This document shows, piece by piece, positions 43,488-53,730 of a DNA stretch of 64,000 nt. The DNA comes from Arenicellales bacterium. Lineage in GTDB: Bacteria; Pseudomonadota; Gammaproteobacteria; Arenicellales; JAHEKD01. The stretch is from contig JANQSD010000020.1 of the NCBI GenBank assembly GCA_028284225.1, forward strand, positions 1 to 64,000. The letters are read 5' to 3'. Both the position numbers and the translations under genes were made by a program. The notes beneath the pieces are model-generated. The model was not told where the DNA came from and searched no databases. It saw nothing but the letters and a program-made list of their open reading frames with translations. Within the stretch, counting starts at the first letter, position 1, and each line of letters opens with the position of its first letter.

Positions 43488-45008
43488 TCACGGACAAAAT
43501 GGTCTATTGGGCTCGAACGAACAGATACAACCTATTGATGGCATAGCGCCGCACTCCCCTGTGCAAAGCGGCGTTGTACACATGGGTGGTGGCGTACATA
43601 TAGGATTATTCGGATCCATCATGCAGACACATTCGGTACTGTTAGGATCAAGCACACAAGGATCCATCGGGCAACCTTGAGAAGTGGGATCAACCACACA
43701 GGGGTCCATCGGACAACCGGGTGAAGTCGGGTCAACCACACAAGGGTCCATCGGACAACCGGGTGAAGTCGGGTCAAGTAAGCAGGGGTCCATCGGACAG
43801 CCTTGTGAAGTGGGGTCAATTACACAGGGATCCATCGGGCAACCGGGTGAAGTCGGGTCAAGCACACAAGGATCCATTGGACACCCAGGAGCGGCCGGGT
43901 CAGCAAGACAAGGATCAGGATCCATTGGATCCGGCCGAACTGGATCGGGATCAGAAGGGTTATTTAACCGATCAATGCATGATTGATCCCCGTTACATAC
44001 TTCACAAATCGGATCGCCCATACAGAGGATGCAAATTTGATCGCCCTGACAGCGAATGCATTCCGGGTCTGCATTACATTGAATGCATAATGGATCGCCC
44101 TGACACTGGATACATAATGGATCACCTAAGCACTGAATACAGATTGGATCACCCTGGCATTGGTAACATTCAGGATCACCGTTACACTGGATGCATAATG
44201 GATCGCCCTGGCACTGGATACAAACCGGGTCACCCTGGCAATCAAAATTCGGATCATCCTGATTCTGTAATACCGGCACTTCCAGTGATCGTAAGGTTTG
44301 ATCTTTTTGCTGGTCCTGTTGCCAGGAAAACTCATTTAAAAAGCAAGGTACTTCATTAAGGATGCTACAATTTCCCTGTTTTCCATCCGTCACACCCACC
44401 TGGCCGGGTTTAATGTCGGGATCATTCTTACAATCATCAAGATAAGCAATACCGGCACTGACCGTAACATATAAAAGACCTTCTTCCTCTCTGGGAGGAT
44501 CAGACGGACAACCTAAAGCCTCATGTAACACCGAGCAATCGCCTTGCAAACATAGGCGCGCATCAAAATTGGTCCCTCTAATGCCAATCGATCCTAACGG
44601 TGTATCAACTTTAAAACCCGGTGGATTTTGTGCACCGATTTGACCGGTAATTGCTTTTAGCCCGCCCTTGAGTAATTCAGTTAATACTTTTCCATTAGAC
44701 GTGTTGCTAACAGAATTAAATACAAAAACTGAGTTAGGTTTGATCGTAAACTTGGTATCATCGACCAAGGTAATAACCGCGTAACCCGTTGCCGGTGTAG
44801 TGACTTTGTCACCCTGATATATCTTATCGCCTAACTCAAGCACCTTTGAACCCGAAACGGCACTTTGTAAATTGACTTCTCCTATTACTAACCGGGTCTG
44901 ACCAACCGTGGTTGAAGAAGACTGCGCCAAAATAGACGATGACAAACACAAACACATCATGATCGTCATGATGAATTGCTTTGTATATGCAATGATCTTA
45001 ATAGACAT
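43488..45008 (-). CDS. FecR-domain protein with two cysteine-rich repeat arrays
   Basis: The 506-residue precursor has a signal peptide (about 1-29, SSSILAQ) and a FecR-type domain (about 35-190, with DKIYQGDKVTTPATGYAVIT, FTIKPNSVFVFN, DTPLGSIGIRGTNFDARLC). Then come two tandem arrays: ten 9-residue units CxGDPxCxx (257-346) and about seven 14-residue units PMDPCVxDPTSPGC (361-460), with a further Cys-rich tail. FecR domains here are extracytoplasmic, not anti-sigma. Cysteines suggest disulfide or metal binding, though that is inference. It overlaps the upstream TPR gene by 11 bases. Confidence 0.88.
   Translation of the reverse strand: MSIKIIAYTKQFIMTIMMCLCLSSSILAQSSSTTVGQTRLVIGEVNLQSAVSGSKVLELGDKIYQGDKVTTPATGYAVITLVDDTKFTIKPNSVFVFNSVSNTSNGKVLTELLKGGLKAITGQIGAQNPPGFKVDTPLGSIGIRGTNFDARLCLQGDCSVLHEALGCPSDPPREEEGLLYVTVSAGIAYLDDCKNDPDIKPGQVGVTDGKQGNCSILNEVPCFLNEFSWQQDQQKDQTLRSLEVPVLQNQDDPNFDCQGDPVCIQCQGDPLCIQCNGDPECYQCQGDPICIQCLGDPLCIQCQGDPLCIQCNADPECIRCQGDQICILCMGDPICEVCNGDQSCIDRLNNPSDPDPVRPDPMDPDPCLADPAAPGCPMDPCVLDPTSPGCPMDPCVIDPTSQGCPMDPCLLDPTSPGCPMDPCVVDPTSPGCPMDPCVVDPTSQGCPMDPCVLDPNSTECVCMMDPNNPICTPPPMCTTPLCTGECGAMPSIGCICSFEPNRPFCP
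43629..43928. repeat. 42-bp tandem repeat coding array in the FecR-domain gene
   Basis: About seven units of 42 bases, each encoding a PMDPCVxDPTSPGC-type peptide, with one- or two-base differences between units. The first unit is longer (PMDPDPCLADPAAPGC). Slippage is expected. Confidence 0.85.
43971..44240. repeat. 27-bp tandem repeat coding array in the FecR-domain gene
   Basis: Ten units of 27 bases encode the CxGDPxCxx peptide. They vary more than the 42-bp array, with the last units most diverged. This is a coding minisatellite, not a CRISPR array, because units are contiguous without spacers. Confidence 0.85.
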
Positions 45009-46326
45009 ATGACAAATACATCCCTAGTGTGTCATTATCAAAATCACCAAAATCTGTCGAATAATCAACATCATAGTTTCGGTAAATCAGGTTAAGTGCA
45101 AAATTCTTCCCTAATTGCTTCGATAATCCGGCACTGTAATAAACGCTATCAAATTCACGGCTAAACGCACTGGAGTGATCCGGGTAATCATCGTTTCTAA
45201 ATGTTGCCGCCAATCTAAATTGGAATTTATGCGGCAGTGCAAAGCGAGCAAACACTCGAGCGCCGTAACCTTCACGGTTAAAGTCATCATTATCTGCATC
45301 AATCAGGTTCGTAAACACACCTGCACCCAGCTCAATGGTTCGATCTTTTAAATATACGCTATGATCAATGCCCGAATAAAACAAATCTTGTGAAGTCAGA
45401 ATGAATGCAGTATCAAATGATGACAGAGGTTTAAAATCATCCTGACCGTAAGATAAATAAAAATTAGTTGCGGTATTGTCAGTAAATCTGATCCGTGTAT
45501 TGAATGAACCTGACAAACCATCACTATAATCACGGCTGCCGAATTCTAAATTTTTGTAGTCCAGTGAAAACCGCATAATTGCTGACTTACCTAGAAACTG
45601 AGTTTGCCGTTGTAAAGTTGTCCTGATACCCCATTGTTTAAAATCATTATCACTCAAACTCTCGTGACTATGATGTGACCTGAATAACGATATTCCTATC
45701 GAGCCGGTCCAGTCATGGTTACGCAGATAATAGTAATTAGCCGAAAAGTAACCACTCGACCGGGTTCCTGATCGATCTTCACCGGTAAAATACTCACGTG
45801 ACCCAAGATCAGTATTTACACCCAAAATAGCATAAAAACTCCACCGCTTAGGCGCTCCGGGCTTTAAGAAATTAAACCTCTGATTGGCAATGGCATCCAG
45901 ATATACCTGCGCCAATTCATCATATTTTGATCCTCCCGCTATAGAAACCACTTCATTAAAATGTTGCTCCGCTAACTCGGCCTGCTGCAATTTAAAGTAA
46001 ATAGTTGCCAGGTGGTAATGAACGGAGACAGCCTGAGTCGAGATTAGCAGTATCTGTTTAAGAATTTCCACAGCCTCATCATGACGACCTAATCGATCGA
46101 GACAAATGGCCTGGTAACGTTTAATCAGTAAATCATGGGGTCGCTTTTTTGCCAGTTGATTAAACTCATCCAGCGCCGTCTGATAGTCCCTTGCCATAAA
46201 AGCCTGCGCGGCCTTGCTGTCAATTAGCGAAAAATCCTGAGCAAAACCATTAGCTGATAGCGCCAAAAACAACGCCAACGATAATATGAAGCTGTAAATC
46301 AGTTTAGTTGTTCTTACCATCTCCAT
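44998..46326 (-). CDS. TPR and outer-membrane beta-barrel protein
   Basis: From ATG at 46326 (GGAT upstream) the 442-residue precursor has a signal peptide (about 1-29, LALSANGFAQ), three TPR-like helix pairs (about 35-145) and a C-terminal region of alternating strands (about 160-442) that ends in a Tyr-rich strand (YLSYVY), as in outer-membrane barrels. The frame extends to 46425 into a MITE-like repeat, so the start there is unlikely. It precedes the FecR-domain gene with an 11-base overlap, and may help it or another partner to the surface. Confidence 0.75.
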   Translation of the reverse strand: MEMVRTTKLIYSFILSLALFLALSANGFAQDFSLIDSKAAQAFMARDYQTALDEFNQLAKKRPHDLLIKRYQAICLDRLGRHDEAVEILKQILLISTQAVSVHYHLATIYFKLQQAELAEQHFNEVVSIAGGSKYDELAQVYLDAIANQRFNFLKPGAPKRWSFYAILGVNTDLGSREYFTGEDRSGTRSSGYFSANYYYLRNHDWTGSIGISLFRSHHSHESLSDNDFKQWGIRTTLQRQTQFLGKSAIMRFSLDYKNLEFGSRDYSDGLSGSFNTRIRFTDNTATNFYLSYGQDDFKPLSSFDTAFILTSQDLFYSGIDHSVYLKDRTIELGAGVFTNLIDADNDDFNREGYGARVFARFALPHKFQFRLAATFRNDDYPDHSSAFSREFDSVYYSAGLSKQLGKNFALNLIYRNYDVDYSTDFGDFDNDTLGMYLSYVY

Positions 46327-46367
46327 TGTGATCCGATATACACCCTTAAACTTTATTATTTTAGTTA

Positions 46368-46544
46368 AACCCGAGATATGCATTAGCAATCTGCTGTGAT
46401 GAAAAACTGCTTCAATCTCAAGCACTTCCTCAAGAATTCATCCTCACCATAGGGTGACTATGGCTGCGTTCTAATTCTTTGCGGGAGCACTTGATCTTAT
46501 TGTATTTTTCCTCTCGCAACGAATCCTAATGCATATTCCGGGTT
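46368..46544. repeat. AACCCGG-ended MITE-like element, copy 1 (177 bp)
   Basis: The ends AACCCGAGATATGCATT and AATGCATATTCCGGGTT are inverted repeats. The interior matches the reverse complement of 52199-52374 over almost its whole length, including TTTCAATCTCAAGCAC and a central CCATAGGGTGACTATGG palindrome. It lies just upstream of the TPR/beta-barrel gene. The further gap to 46646 shows no gene. Confidence 0.85.
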
Positions 46545-46646
46545 AACCCTATATGGACGCATTGATCATAACACATTCCCACAGCCAGTCGTCAATGTGA
46601 TAATTCGCACAAATTTCAACCGAAACTTATCATCAGGAGAAGTGGA

Positions 46647-48194
46647 TCAGCGCGTAACTATAAATACCACCAGTATCACAATCACGATTAACCACAAATA
46701 TTTTTGCCTTTGTTTGGTATTTTTAAGCTCTTCACGTAGCACCAATAATTCTTTGTGGTTGTCTTTTAGAGAATTATTTTGCTCTCTTAAAGCAGTCATG
46801 GCCTGGTGCGCAAGCACAGGTAGTTCCGGCAGTAATACACTCCATTTCGGTGCTTCTCGCTTGAGAGCGCTCAATGCAGCCTTAGGACCGTATTGCTCTT
46901 TCATCCAGTTTTCCAGATAGGGTTTGGCCGTTTCCCACAGATCCAAATCCGGATAGAGCTGCCGCCCCAAACCTTCAATGTTTAATAGTGTTTTTTGTAA
47001 CAAAACCAGCTGCGGCTGAATCGGCATCTTAAATCGACGGGCAGTCTGAAATAATCGCATAACGAACTTGCCGAACGAAATCTCACTGATGGGTTTGGCA
47101 AATATAGGTTCGCAAACTGTTCTGATGGCCGCTTCGAATTCTTCAACCCTGGTGTCTGGCGGCACCCAACCTGATTCTACATGTGCCTTGGCCACACCTC
47201 GATAGTCACGATTAAAAAAACACAACAGATTTACCGCAAGGTAATGCTTATCCTCATCGGACAACGAGCCCATAATGCCAAAGTCAACAGCACGATATTG
47301 GCCGTCATCAGCAACAAATATATTGCCGGGATGCATGTCGGCATGAAAAAAACCATCCCGAAAGGCTTGAGTAAAAAAGATTTCCACGCCATTGTGACCG
47401 AGCTTGCGCATATCGATGCCCTTAGCTTTGAGTGTTTCCACATCACGGATAGGCGTCCCATAAATACGCTCCATCACCATCACATTGGTGGTGGTGTAAT
47501 CAAAGTAGACTTCAGGCACATAAATAATAGGCGAGTTTTGGAAATTGCTGCGCAATTGACTGGCATTAGCCGCTTCCCGCATCAAATCCAACTCATCGTG
47601 AATGGTTTTATCATACTCTTCTACGACTTCGATGGGTCTAAGACGTTTTCCCTCGGACCAGTATTTCTCCAGCAGACTTGCCAGGGTATAGAGTAAGCGC
47701 ACATCACGATCAATAACCTGATCAATGCCGGGGCGCAGGATTTTAACCACAACTTCTTCATTTTCATGTTTTAGATGAGCATAATGAACCTGCGCGACTG
47801 ATGCGGATGCAACCGCATGTTCATCAAACTCACTAAAGATATCTTGCACCCGCTCATGATAGGTGTCGCGAATAATTTGCTTCGCCTGCTCGCTGTCAAA
47901 CGGCGGCACTTGATCTTGTAGCAATGTTAACTCTTTGGCAATATCACTAGGCAATAAATCCGGTCGAGTCGATAACATTTGCCCAAATTTGACGAACACG
48001 GGGCCAAGGTCCTGCAGAGCCTCACGTAAACGCTGACCTCGTGAGCGATCATCCTTAAGTGGACGTCCGGGTATGAATTTAAATAACAGCGTGAATTTTT
48101 TTAAGGAAGGTTGGCTATGAAAAAATTCATCCAGGCCATGACGCTTCATTACTCCTGCAATGCGGATTAATCGACCTAAACTCGATTCAGCCAC
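46647..48194 (-). CDS. ubiB: Ubiquinone biosynthesis kinase-like protein UbiB
   Basis: An ADCK/UbiB-family atypical kinase of ubiquinone synthesis. It has the KFGQMLSTRPDLLP signature, the Ala-rich loop (SASVAQVHYA), the catalytic segment FRDGFFHADMHPGN and DFGIMG, and two C-terminal membrane segments (near the end, WLIVIVILVVFIV). I place the start at GTG 48194 (515 residues), which matches the E. coli N-terminal length and overlaps the ubiJ stop by eight bases. A longer frame opens at 48254, which would overlap ubiJ by 68 bases. The start is not certain. Confidence 0.88.
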   Translation of the reverse strand: MAESSLGRLIRIAGVMKRHGLDEFFHSQPSLKKFTLLFKFIPGRPLKDDRSRGQRLREALQDLGPVFVKFGQMLSTRPDLLPSDIAKELTLLQDQVPPFDSEQAKQIIRDTYHERVQDIFSEFDEHAVASASVAQVHYAHLKHENEEVVVKILRPGIDQVIDRDVRLLYTLASLLEKYWSEGKRLRPIEVVEEYDKTIHDELDLMREAANASQLRSNFQNSPIIYVPEVYFDYTTTNVMVMERIYGTPIRDVETLKAKGIDMRKLGHNGVEIFFTQAFRDGFFHADMHPGNIFVADDGQYRAVDFGIMGSLSDEDKHYLAVNLLCFFNRDYRGVAKAHVESGWVPPDTRVEEFEAAIRTVCEPIFAKPISEISFGKFVMRLFQTARRFKMPIQPQLVLLQKTLLNIEGLGRQLYPDLDLWETAKPYLENWMKEQYGPKAALSALKREAPKWSVLLPELPVLAHQAMTALREQNNSLKDNHKELLVLREELKNTKQRQKYLWLIVIVILVVFIVTR

Positions 48195-48792
48195 GCGTAT
48201 TAAATCCAGTAAGTTGACTGATTTTTTGCTCCAGTCGCCCGGCATCAGCTTCAAGCTTGTCCACTGCCTGATAAAAAGCCTCTGCCTCAGATTGGGTCAC
48301 AATTTGATCCAGTCTCTCTGTTACAAGGTAGTGTAAATGTTGTTGTGCCGAATCTTTGCTGCGCTCTAAACCTCCACGCAGACTTGAAAAAACTGTTGCC
48401 ATTTGATTGGCTGGAAAATCACCGATAAGCTGGGCAAATACTCCCTCCCAATCAATATTCAAACCACGAAATATATTAGAAATCTTACGCGCAAATTCAA
48501 GATCACCTTCAATCTCAACACCCAAATTGGCGTTAGTGGAAGGATTGACTTGCTTGGCATTCAAATATCGGGCCAAAGAGACAGGCCTGCCACGTAGAAT
48601 ACAATCCGCATTCTCGATTGAACCCAGGGAAAAAACCAACCCCTCATGATGAATAGTGGCCAACAAATAGATCGGCATATTAGTTATATCAAACCCTACT
48701 GATTTTCCTGACAACGCCGCAAGCTTGTCCTTGCTATCAGGGTCGGTCTGTAACAAGTGGTTGAAAATATCTTCAAGCAGGCTAGTAATCAT
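48187..48792 (-). CDS. ubiJ: Ubiquinone biosynthesis accessory factor UbiJ
   Basis: A 201-residue SCP2-type lipid-binding protein. The SCP2 fold (about 15-115) includes ADCILRGRPVSLARYLNAKQ and GVEIEGDLEFARKISNIFRG, followed by a C-terminal coiled coil (about 165-200). In E. coli UbiJ (YigP) binds quinone intermediates for the Ubi metabolon. The ubiE-ubiJ-ubiB order is the standard gammaproteobacterial operon. Confidence 0.92.
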   Translation of the reverse strand: MITSLLEDIFNHLLQTDPDSKDKLAALSGKSVGFDITNMPIYLLATIHHEGLVFSLGSIENADCILRGRPVSLARYLNAKQVNPSTNANLGVEIEGDLEFARKISNIFRGLNIDWEGVFAQLIGDFPANQMATVFSSLRGGLERSKDSAQQHLHYLVTERLDQIVTQSEAEAFYQAVDKLEADAGRLEQKISQLTGFNTRG

Positions 48793-48804
48793 AGCTGTTA
48801 CAAA

Positions 48805-49560
48805 TCAATAAACGTAACCGATGTGCAGCGCCACAATACCATTGGTCAAATTGTGATACACGACGTGATCAAAACCCGCATCCAGCATCATTTGCTTTAA
48901 CGTTTCTTGATCCGGATGCTTGCGTATTGATTCAACCAGATACTGGTAGCTATCGGCGTCCTTGGCAACTACCGCTCCAATCTTGGGAATGACATTGAAT
49001 GAGTATAAATCATAAACTTTAGAAAACGTTTCATTGAGCGGATGCGAAAACTCCAGAATTAATGCACTACCACCTGGTTTTAACACTCTTGCCATCTCTG
49101 CCAAGGCCTTATCTTTGTGTGTCACGTTTCTTAAACCGAAACTAATACTGACCCGATCAAAATAGTTATCTTCAAAGCACAATTGTTCTGCATCAGTAAG
49201 CACATTACTGACATTTTCCCCCAGACCTTGATCCACCAGCTTAGCCCGGCCCTGCTCGAGCATATCTGCATTAATATCGGTTAATACCACTTGCCCGGTT
49301 GCCGTGACTTTGCGAGCAAATTCAGCGGCCAAATCACCACTGCCGCCTGCCACATCAAGCACTTTATGCCCCGGCCTAATTCGGCTTCTAAGAATAGCGA
49401 ACTTTTTCCACCAACGATGTATGCCGAAAGACATAAAATCGTTCATCACATCATATTTATCAGCCACCGAAGAAAACACTTCACCAACCAGACGCGCCTT
49501 ATCATTTTCTGGCACATCTTTATAACCGAAATGGGTGGTTTTATTTTGTGCGTCGCTCAT
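48805..49560 (-). CDS. ubiE: Ubiquinone/menaquinone methyltransferase UbiE
   Basis: A 251-residue C-methyltransferase. The UbiE motifs are [34 protein letters not shown] (motif I), and [20 protein letters not shown]. The family C-terminus [11 protein letters not shown] is intact. It is the first gene of ubiE-ubiJ-ubiB on the minus strand, one base after the DUF971 gene. Confidence 0.97.
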   Translation of the reverse strand: MSDAQNKTTHFGYKDVPENDKARLVGEVFSSVADKYDVMNDFMSFGIHRWWKKFAILRSRIRPGHKVLDVAGGSGDLAAEFARKVTATGQVVLTDINADMLEQGRAKLVDQGLGENVSNVLTDAEQLCFEDNYFDRVSISFGLRNVTHKDKALAEMARVLKPGGSALILEFSHPLNETFSKVYDLYSFNVIPKIGAVVAKDADSYQYLVESIRKHPDQETLKQMMLDAGFDHVVYHNLTNGIVALHIGYVY

Positions 49561-49561
49561 A

Positions 49562-49917
49562 TTACTCGCGGCTTTCTCCTGCTGCTGCTAATCGATTTAG
49601 ATATTCTTGCCATAACTGCTCTTGGTTTTCAGCCAAATCATACAAGTAATCCCAAGTATAAATACCTGTATCATGGCCATCATCAAAGCGCAGCCGCAAC
49701 GCATAATTACCGACCGGCTCAATGGCCGTAATAGTGACGTGCTTCTTACCGACTTGCAAGACCTCCTGACCCGGGCCATGACCTTTAACTTCCGCAGAAG
49801 GTGATGAAATCCGCAAAAATTCCGTTGCAAGCTGAGCCTGAAAGCCATCATCAAATTTAATATCCAAAACATTAGAGCTCTGGTGCAGTGCAATGTCAGT
49901 GGGTCTGGGAAGGGCCA

Positions 49918-49918
<1 letters not shown>
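49562..49918 (-). CDS. DUF971 protein
   Basis: A 118-residue protein of the DUF971 family (GBBH-like fold), shown by [20 protein letters not shown], the [20 protein letters not shown] core and [15 protein letters not shown] at 49918 overlaps the hemB stop (TGATG) and is preferred to TTG at 49921. DUF971 genes often lie near ubiE. Function unknown; a role in Fe-S or ubiquinone metabolism is suggested by context only. Confidence 0.88.
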
Positions 49919-50940
<1,022 letters not shown>

Positions 50941-50981
50941 TTACCTGCTTTAACCTAAGAATATGCATTTTGAAGCAGGCC

Positions 50982-52100
50982 CTATTTTTTCTTCCTGGCA
51001 GTCTTTTTAGTTGCTACTTTTTTTGCGGTTTTTTTCTTAGTTACCTTTTTCGCTGCTTTTTTAGCTACTTTCTTTTTAGTGGCAACCTTTTTGGCTGCCT
51101 TTTTTGCCACTTTTTTGGCCGTTTTCTTTTTAGTGACTTTTTTAGCTGACTTTTTAGCTATTTTCTTCGCCACTTTTTTCTTAGCAACCTTCTTGGCTGC
51201 TTTCTTTTTGCTAACCTTTTTCGCTGCCTTCTTTTTGGTAGCAACTTTTTTGGCTGCTTTCTTAGTGACTTTCTTCTTGGTAGCCGCTTTGCTGACAACC
51301 TTTTTCTTCGAGGCTTTACGCTTACTTGTTTTTTTCCTGGTTTTGGTCTTGTGTACTACACCACCAGAAATCACTACATCAGTTTCTTCATTTGGCTGAG
51401 TGGCGTAATGCGAAACCACCATATCATCCATGGATGCAGCCAATGGATTAATCTCAGATTCCACAATATCAACCATGCGTTGCTGTATATCGTCCAACAC
51501 ACCTTCGCCATCGACTGTTCGAAGCTTGCCCTGGGCTTTGTAATAGCTGATTAACGGTTCTGTTTCAGCATTATAAACTTCAAGCCGGCTTTTAACTGTA
51601 GCTTCATTATCATCAGCACGCGTTGGAAACTTTGTGCCGCCGCACGCATCACAAACACCTTTTTTCTTGGGCGGATTAAAATACTTATTAAAAATAGCCC
51701 CACAGTTGGCGCAAATCATGCGCCCGGTAATACGCTTGATTAAAATGTCATGATCAACATGCAAATGCATGGCAATCTGGATAGGTTTATTCATCCAGCT
51801 GAGTTTATTATCCAGGGCCTGGGCTTGCGGAATATTGCGTGGGAAACCATCGAGAATAAAGCCTCGGCGGGTATCTGATTCCATCAATCGTTCTTCGATA
51901 ATAGATAAAACCAGATCATCTGAAACCAGTTGGCCGGCATCCATGGCTGCTTTGGCCTGCTTACCAAGCTTGGTTTTTGCCTTAACAGCAGCCCTGAGCA
52001 GATCGCCTGTGGAAATTTGTGGAATATTATATTTTTCCACCAACATTTTAGCCTGCGTGCCCTTGCCTGAACCCGGCGCCCCTAGAAGTACGAGTCTCAT
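50982..52100 (-). CDS. adk: Adenylate kinase with a zinc-type LID and long lysine/alanine tail
   Basis: Residues 1-218 are a complete adenylate kinase: GAPGSGKGTQA (7-17), DGFPRN (84-89) and a zinc-binding LID with Cys130, Cys133, Cys150 and Cys153. E. coli has no such cysteines. After a short linker (219-250), residues 251-372 are almost only Lys, Ala, Val and Thr in KKxAKK-type repeats, resembling histone H1 or AlgP-like DNA-binding tails. The tail is in frame without a stop, so the fusion is real in this sequence. Inferred: binds nucleic acid or other polyanions. The promoter was not identified. Confidence 0.9.
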   Translation of the reverse strand: MRLVLLGAPGSGKGTQAKMLVEKYNIPQISTGDLLRAAVKAKTKLGKQAKAAMDAGQLVSDDLVLSIIEERLMESDTRRGFILDGFPRNIPQAQALDNKLSWMNKPIQIAMHLHVDHDILIKRITGRMICANCGAIFNKYFNPPKKKGVCDACGGTKFPTRADDNEATVKSRLEVYNAETEPLISYYKAQGKLRTVDGEGVLDDIQQRMVDIVESEINPLAASMDDMVVSHYATQPNEETDVVISGGVVHKTKTRKKTSKRKASKKKVVSKAATKKKVTKKAAKKVATKKKAAKKVSKKKAAKKVAKKKVAKKIAKKSAKKVTKKKTAKKVAKKAAKKVATKKKVAKKAAKKVTKKKTAKKVATKKTARKKK

Positions 52101-52198
52101 TACTTTGCCTCCGTATTGGCTATAAAACGTCTAGCTGACATCAAAAAGTCGTACACTACTCTGAAATCCAGCCGTGGTCAATTATATTTGAGCGCTTC

Positions 52199-52374
52199 AA
52201 CCCGGATTATGCAATGGAATTCGTCGTGAGAGGAAAAAATGCGAAGATCAAGTACGCCCGTAAGGAATTTAGACGTAGCCATAGTCGCCCTATGGTGAGG
52301 AGAAGTTCCTGAGGACGTGCTTGAGATTGAAACAGTTTTTCTTCAGAGCAGAGTTTCATTGCATAATCCGGGTT
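52199..52374. repeat. AACCCGG-ended MITE-like element, copy 2 (176 bp)
   Basis: Perfect outer ends AACCCGGATTATGCAATG and CATTGCATAATCCGGGTT. The interior is the reverse complement of the copy at 46368-46544 with scattered differences. It lies between the divergent adk and PPi-phosphofructokinase genes; the rest of the 364-base gap holds only their presumed promoters. Confidence 0.87.
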
Positions 52375-52464
52375 AAATAACATATGTGATTGATTTTACT
52401 GGCTAAAGAGGTGAAAATTAGCCATTTTTTTAATCTCAGCGAATCATATTAAGGAGTTTGTGCC

Positions 52465-53730
52465 TTGGAAAATCCAAAAAATGCCTTCTATGCCCAGTCT
52501 GGTGGCGTCACAGCAGTCATTAACGCAACGGCTTGTGGTGTAATACAAACAGCTCGCAAGCACAAAACCAAAATAGGCAAGGTTTATGCAGGTCGTAACG
52601 GCATTATCGGTGCCTTGACTGAAGATTTAATCGACACCAGCAAAGAATCTGATCGGGACATTCAAGCCTTAATGCATACTCCTTCAGGGGCATTTGGCAC
52701 CTGCCGCTATAAACTCAAAAGCCTTGAAGAAAATCGTGCTCAATATGAGCGTTTGATTGAGGTTTTTGCCGCCCACAATATCGGCTATTTTTTCTATAAC
52801 GGCGGTAACGATTCCATGGACACGGCTCATAAAGTCTCACAACTAAGCCGCAAGATGGGTTATCCCATGGCTTGTTTCGGTATTCCCAAAACCGTTGATA
52901 ACGATCTGGTCATCACCGATAACTGCCCAGGTTTCGGTTCAGTTGCTAAATATGTGGCCACTTCTATTCGCGAGGCCTCGTATGACGTTGCCTCCATGGC
53001 TGAAACATCGACCAAAGTCTTTATCATGGAAGTCATGGGTCGCCATGCGGGCTGGATTGCAGCTGCTGGTGGATTAGCCCAGGAACGAGAGGGTGATGGT
53101 CCTCATATTATTCTTTTCCCGGAAGTGCCTTTTAATCAAGCTGAATTCGTCAAAAAGGTAAAACAAGCCGTCAATGATCATGGCTTTTGTTCTATTGTTG
53201 TTTCTGAAGGTGTGCGTAATAAGCAAGGTAAATTCCTCTCAGACGTCGGCACAAAAGACGCATTTGGTCATACTCAACTGGGAGGTGTAGCGCCGACTAT
53301 TGCGAACATTGTCAAAGCAAAAACAGGTTATAAATACCACTGGGCCGTAGCAGATTATCTACAGCGCTCAGCGCGTCATATCGCCTCCAAGACTGACTTG
53401 GGCCAGGCTTATGCAGTGGGTAAAGCAGCAGTGGAAATGGCTATTAAAGGTGAAAATGCCATGATGCCGACCATCGTGCGTAAATCTAATAAACCGTATC
53501 GCTGGACTATTGGCCAGGCGCAACTTTCACGTATGGCCAATAAGGAGAAAATGATGCCTAAATCATTTATCACCAAGGACGGCTTTCACATTACCCAAAA
53601 GTGCCGGGATTATCTGCAACCTTTGATCAAAGGTGAGTGCCCGCCGCCATACAGAAACGGTTTACCTCATTATGTGAGATTAAAAAACAAACCAGTCAAA
53701 AAGATTTTGAACACGGAATTTAAGATTTAA
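52465..53730 (+). CDS. pfp: PPi-dependent phosphofructokinase
   Basis: It phosphorylates fructose 6-phosphate with pyrophosphate, reversibly. In this 421-residue protein the PPi-type residues are present: Asp in the NGGNDSMDT motif where ATP enzymes have Gly, and Lys in PKTVDND. MGRHAGWIAA and the PGFGSVAKYVA segment are also family motifs. The start is TTG at 52465, with AAGGAG 8 bases upstream and no nearby ATG in frame. PPi-enzymes are common in methylotrophs and some sulfur oxidisers. Confidence 0.92.
   Translation: MENPKNAFYAQSGGVTAVINATACGVIQTARKHKTKIGKVYAGRNGIIGALTEDLIDTSKESDRDIQALMHTPSGAFGTCRYKLKSLEENRAQYERLIEVFAAHNIGYFFYNGGNDSMDTAHKVSQLSRKMGYPMACFGIPKTVDNDLVITDNCPGFGSVAKYVATSIREASYDVASMAETSTKVFIMEVMGRHAGWIAAAGGLAQEREGDGPHIILFPEVPFNQAEFVKKVKQAVNDHGFCSIVVSEGVRNKQGKFLSDVGTKDAFGHTQLGGVAPTIANIVKAKTGYKYHWAVADYLQRSARHIASKTDLGQAYAVGKAAVEMAIKGENAMMPTIVRKSNKPYRWTIGQAQLSRMANKEKMMPKSFITKDGFHITQKCRDYLQPLIKGECPPPYRNGLPHYVRLKNKPVKKILNTEFKI

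Noticed and set aside
43629..44240. Short-period repeats that could be taken for a CRISPR array
   Set aside because: The units are contiguous, have no spacers and encode an in-frame Cys-rich peptide in a clear gene.
43684..44359. Plus-strand frames of 100 and 212 codons over the FecR repeats
   Set aside because: They are antisense shadows of the tandem repeats.
47181..47696. 171-codon plus-strand frame inside ubiB
   Set aside because: It is antisense to the conserved kinase core of UbiB.
50982..51350. Frameshift or low-complexity sequencing artefact as the cause of the adk lysine tail
   Set aside because: The frame stays open for about 120 codons with a consistent Lys/Ala repeat pattern and ends at a normal stop, so I treat it as real.
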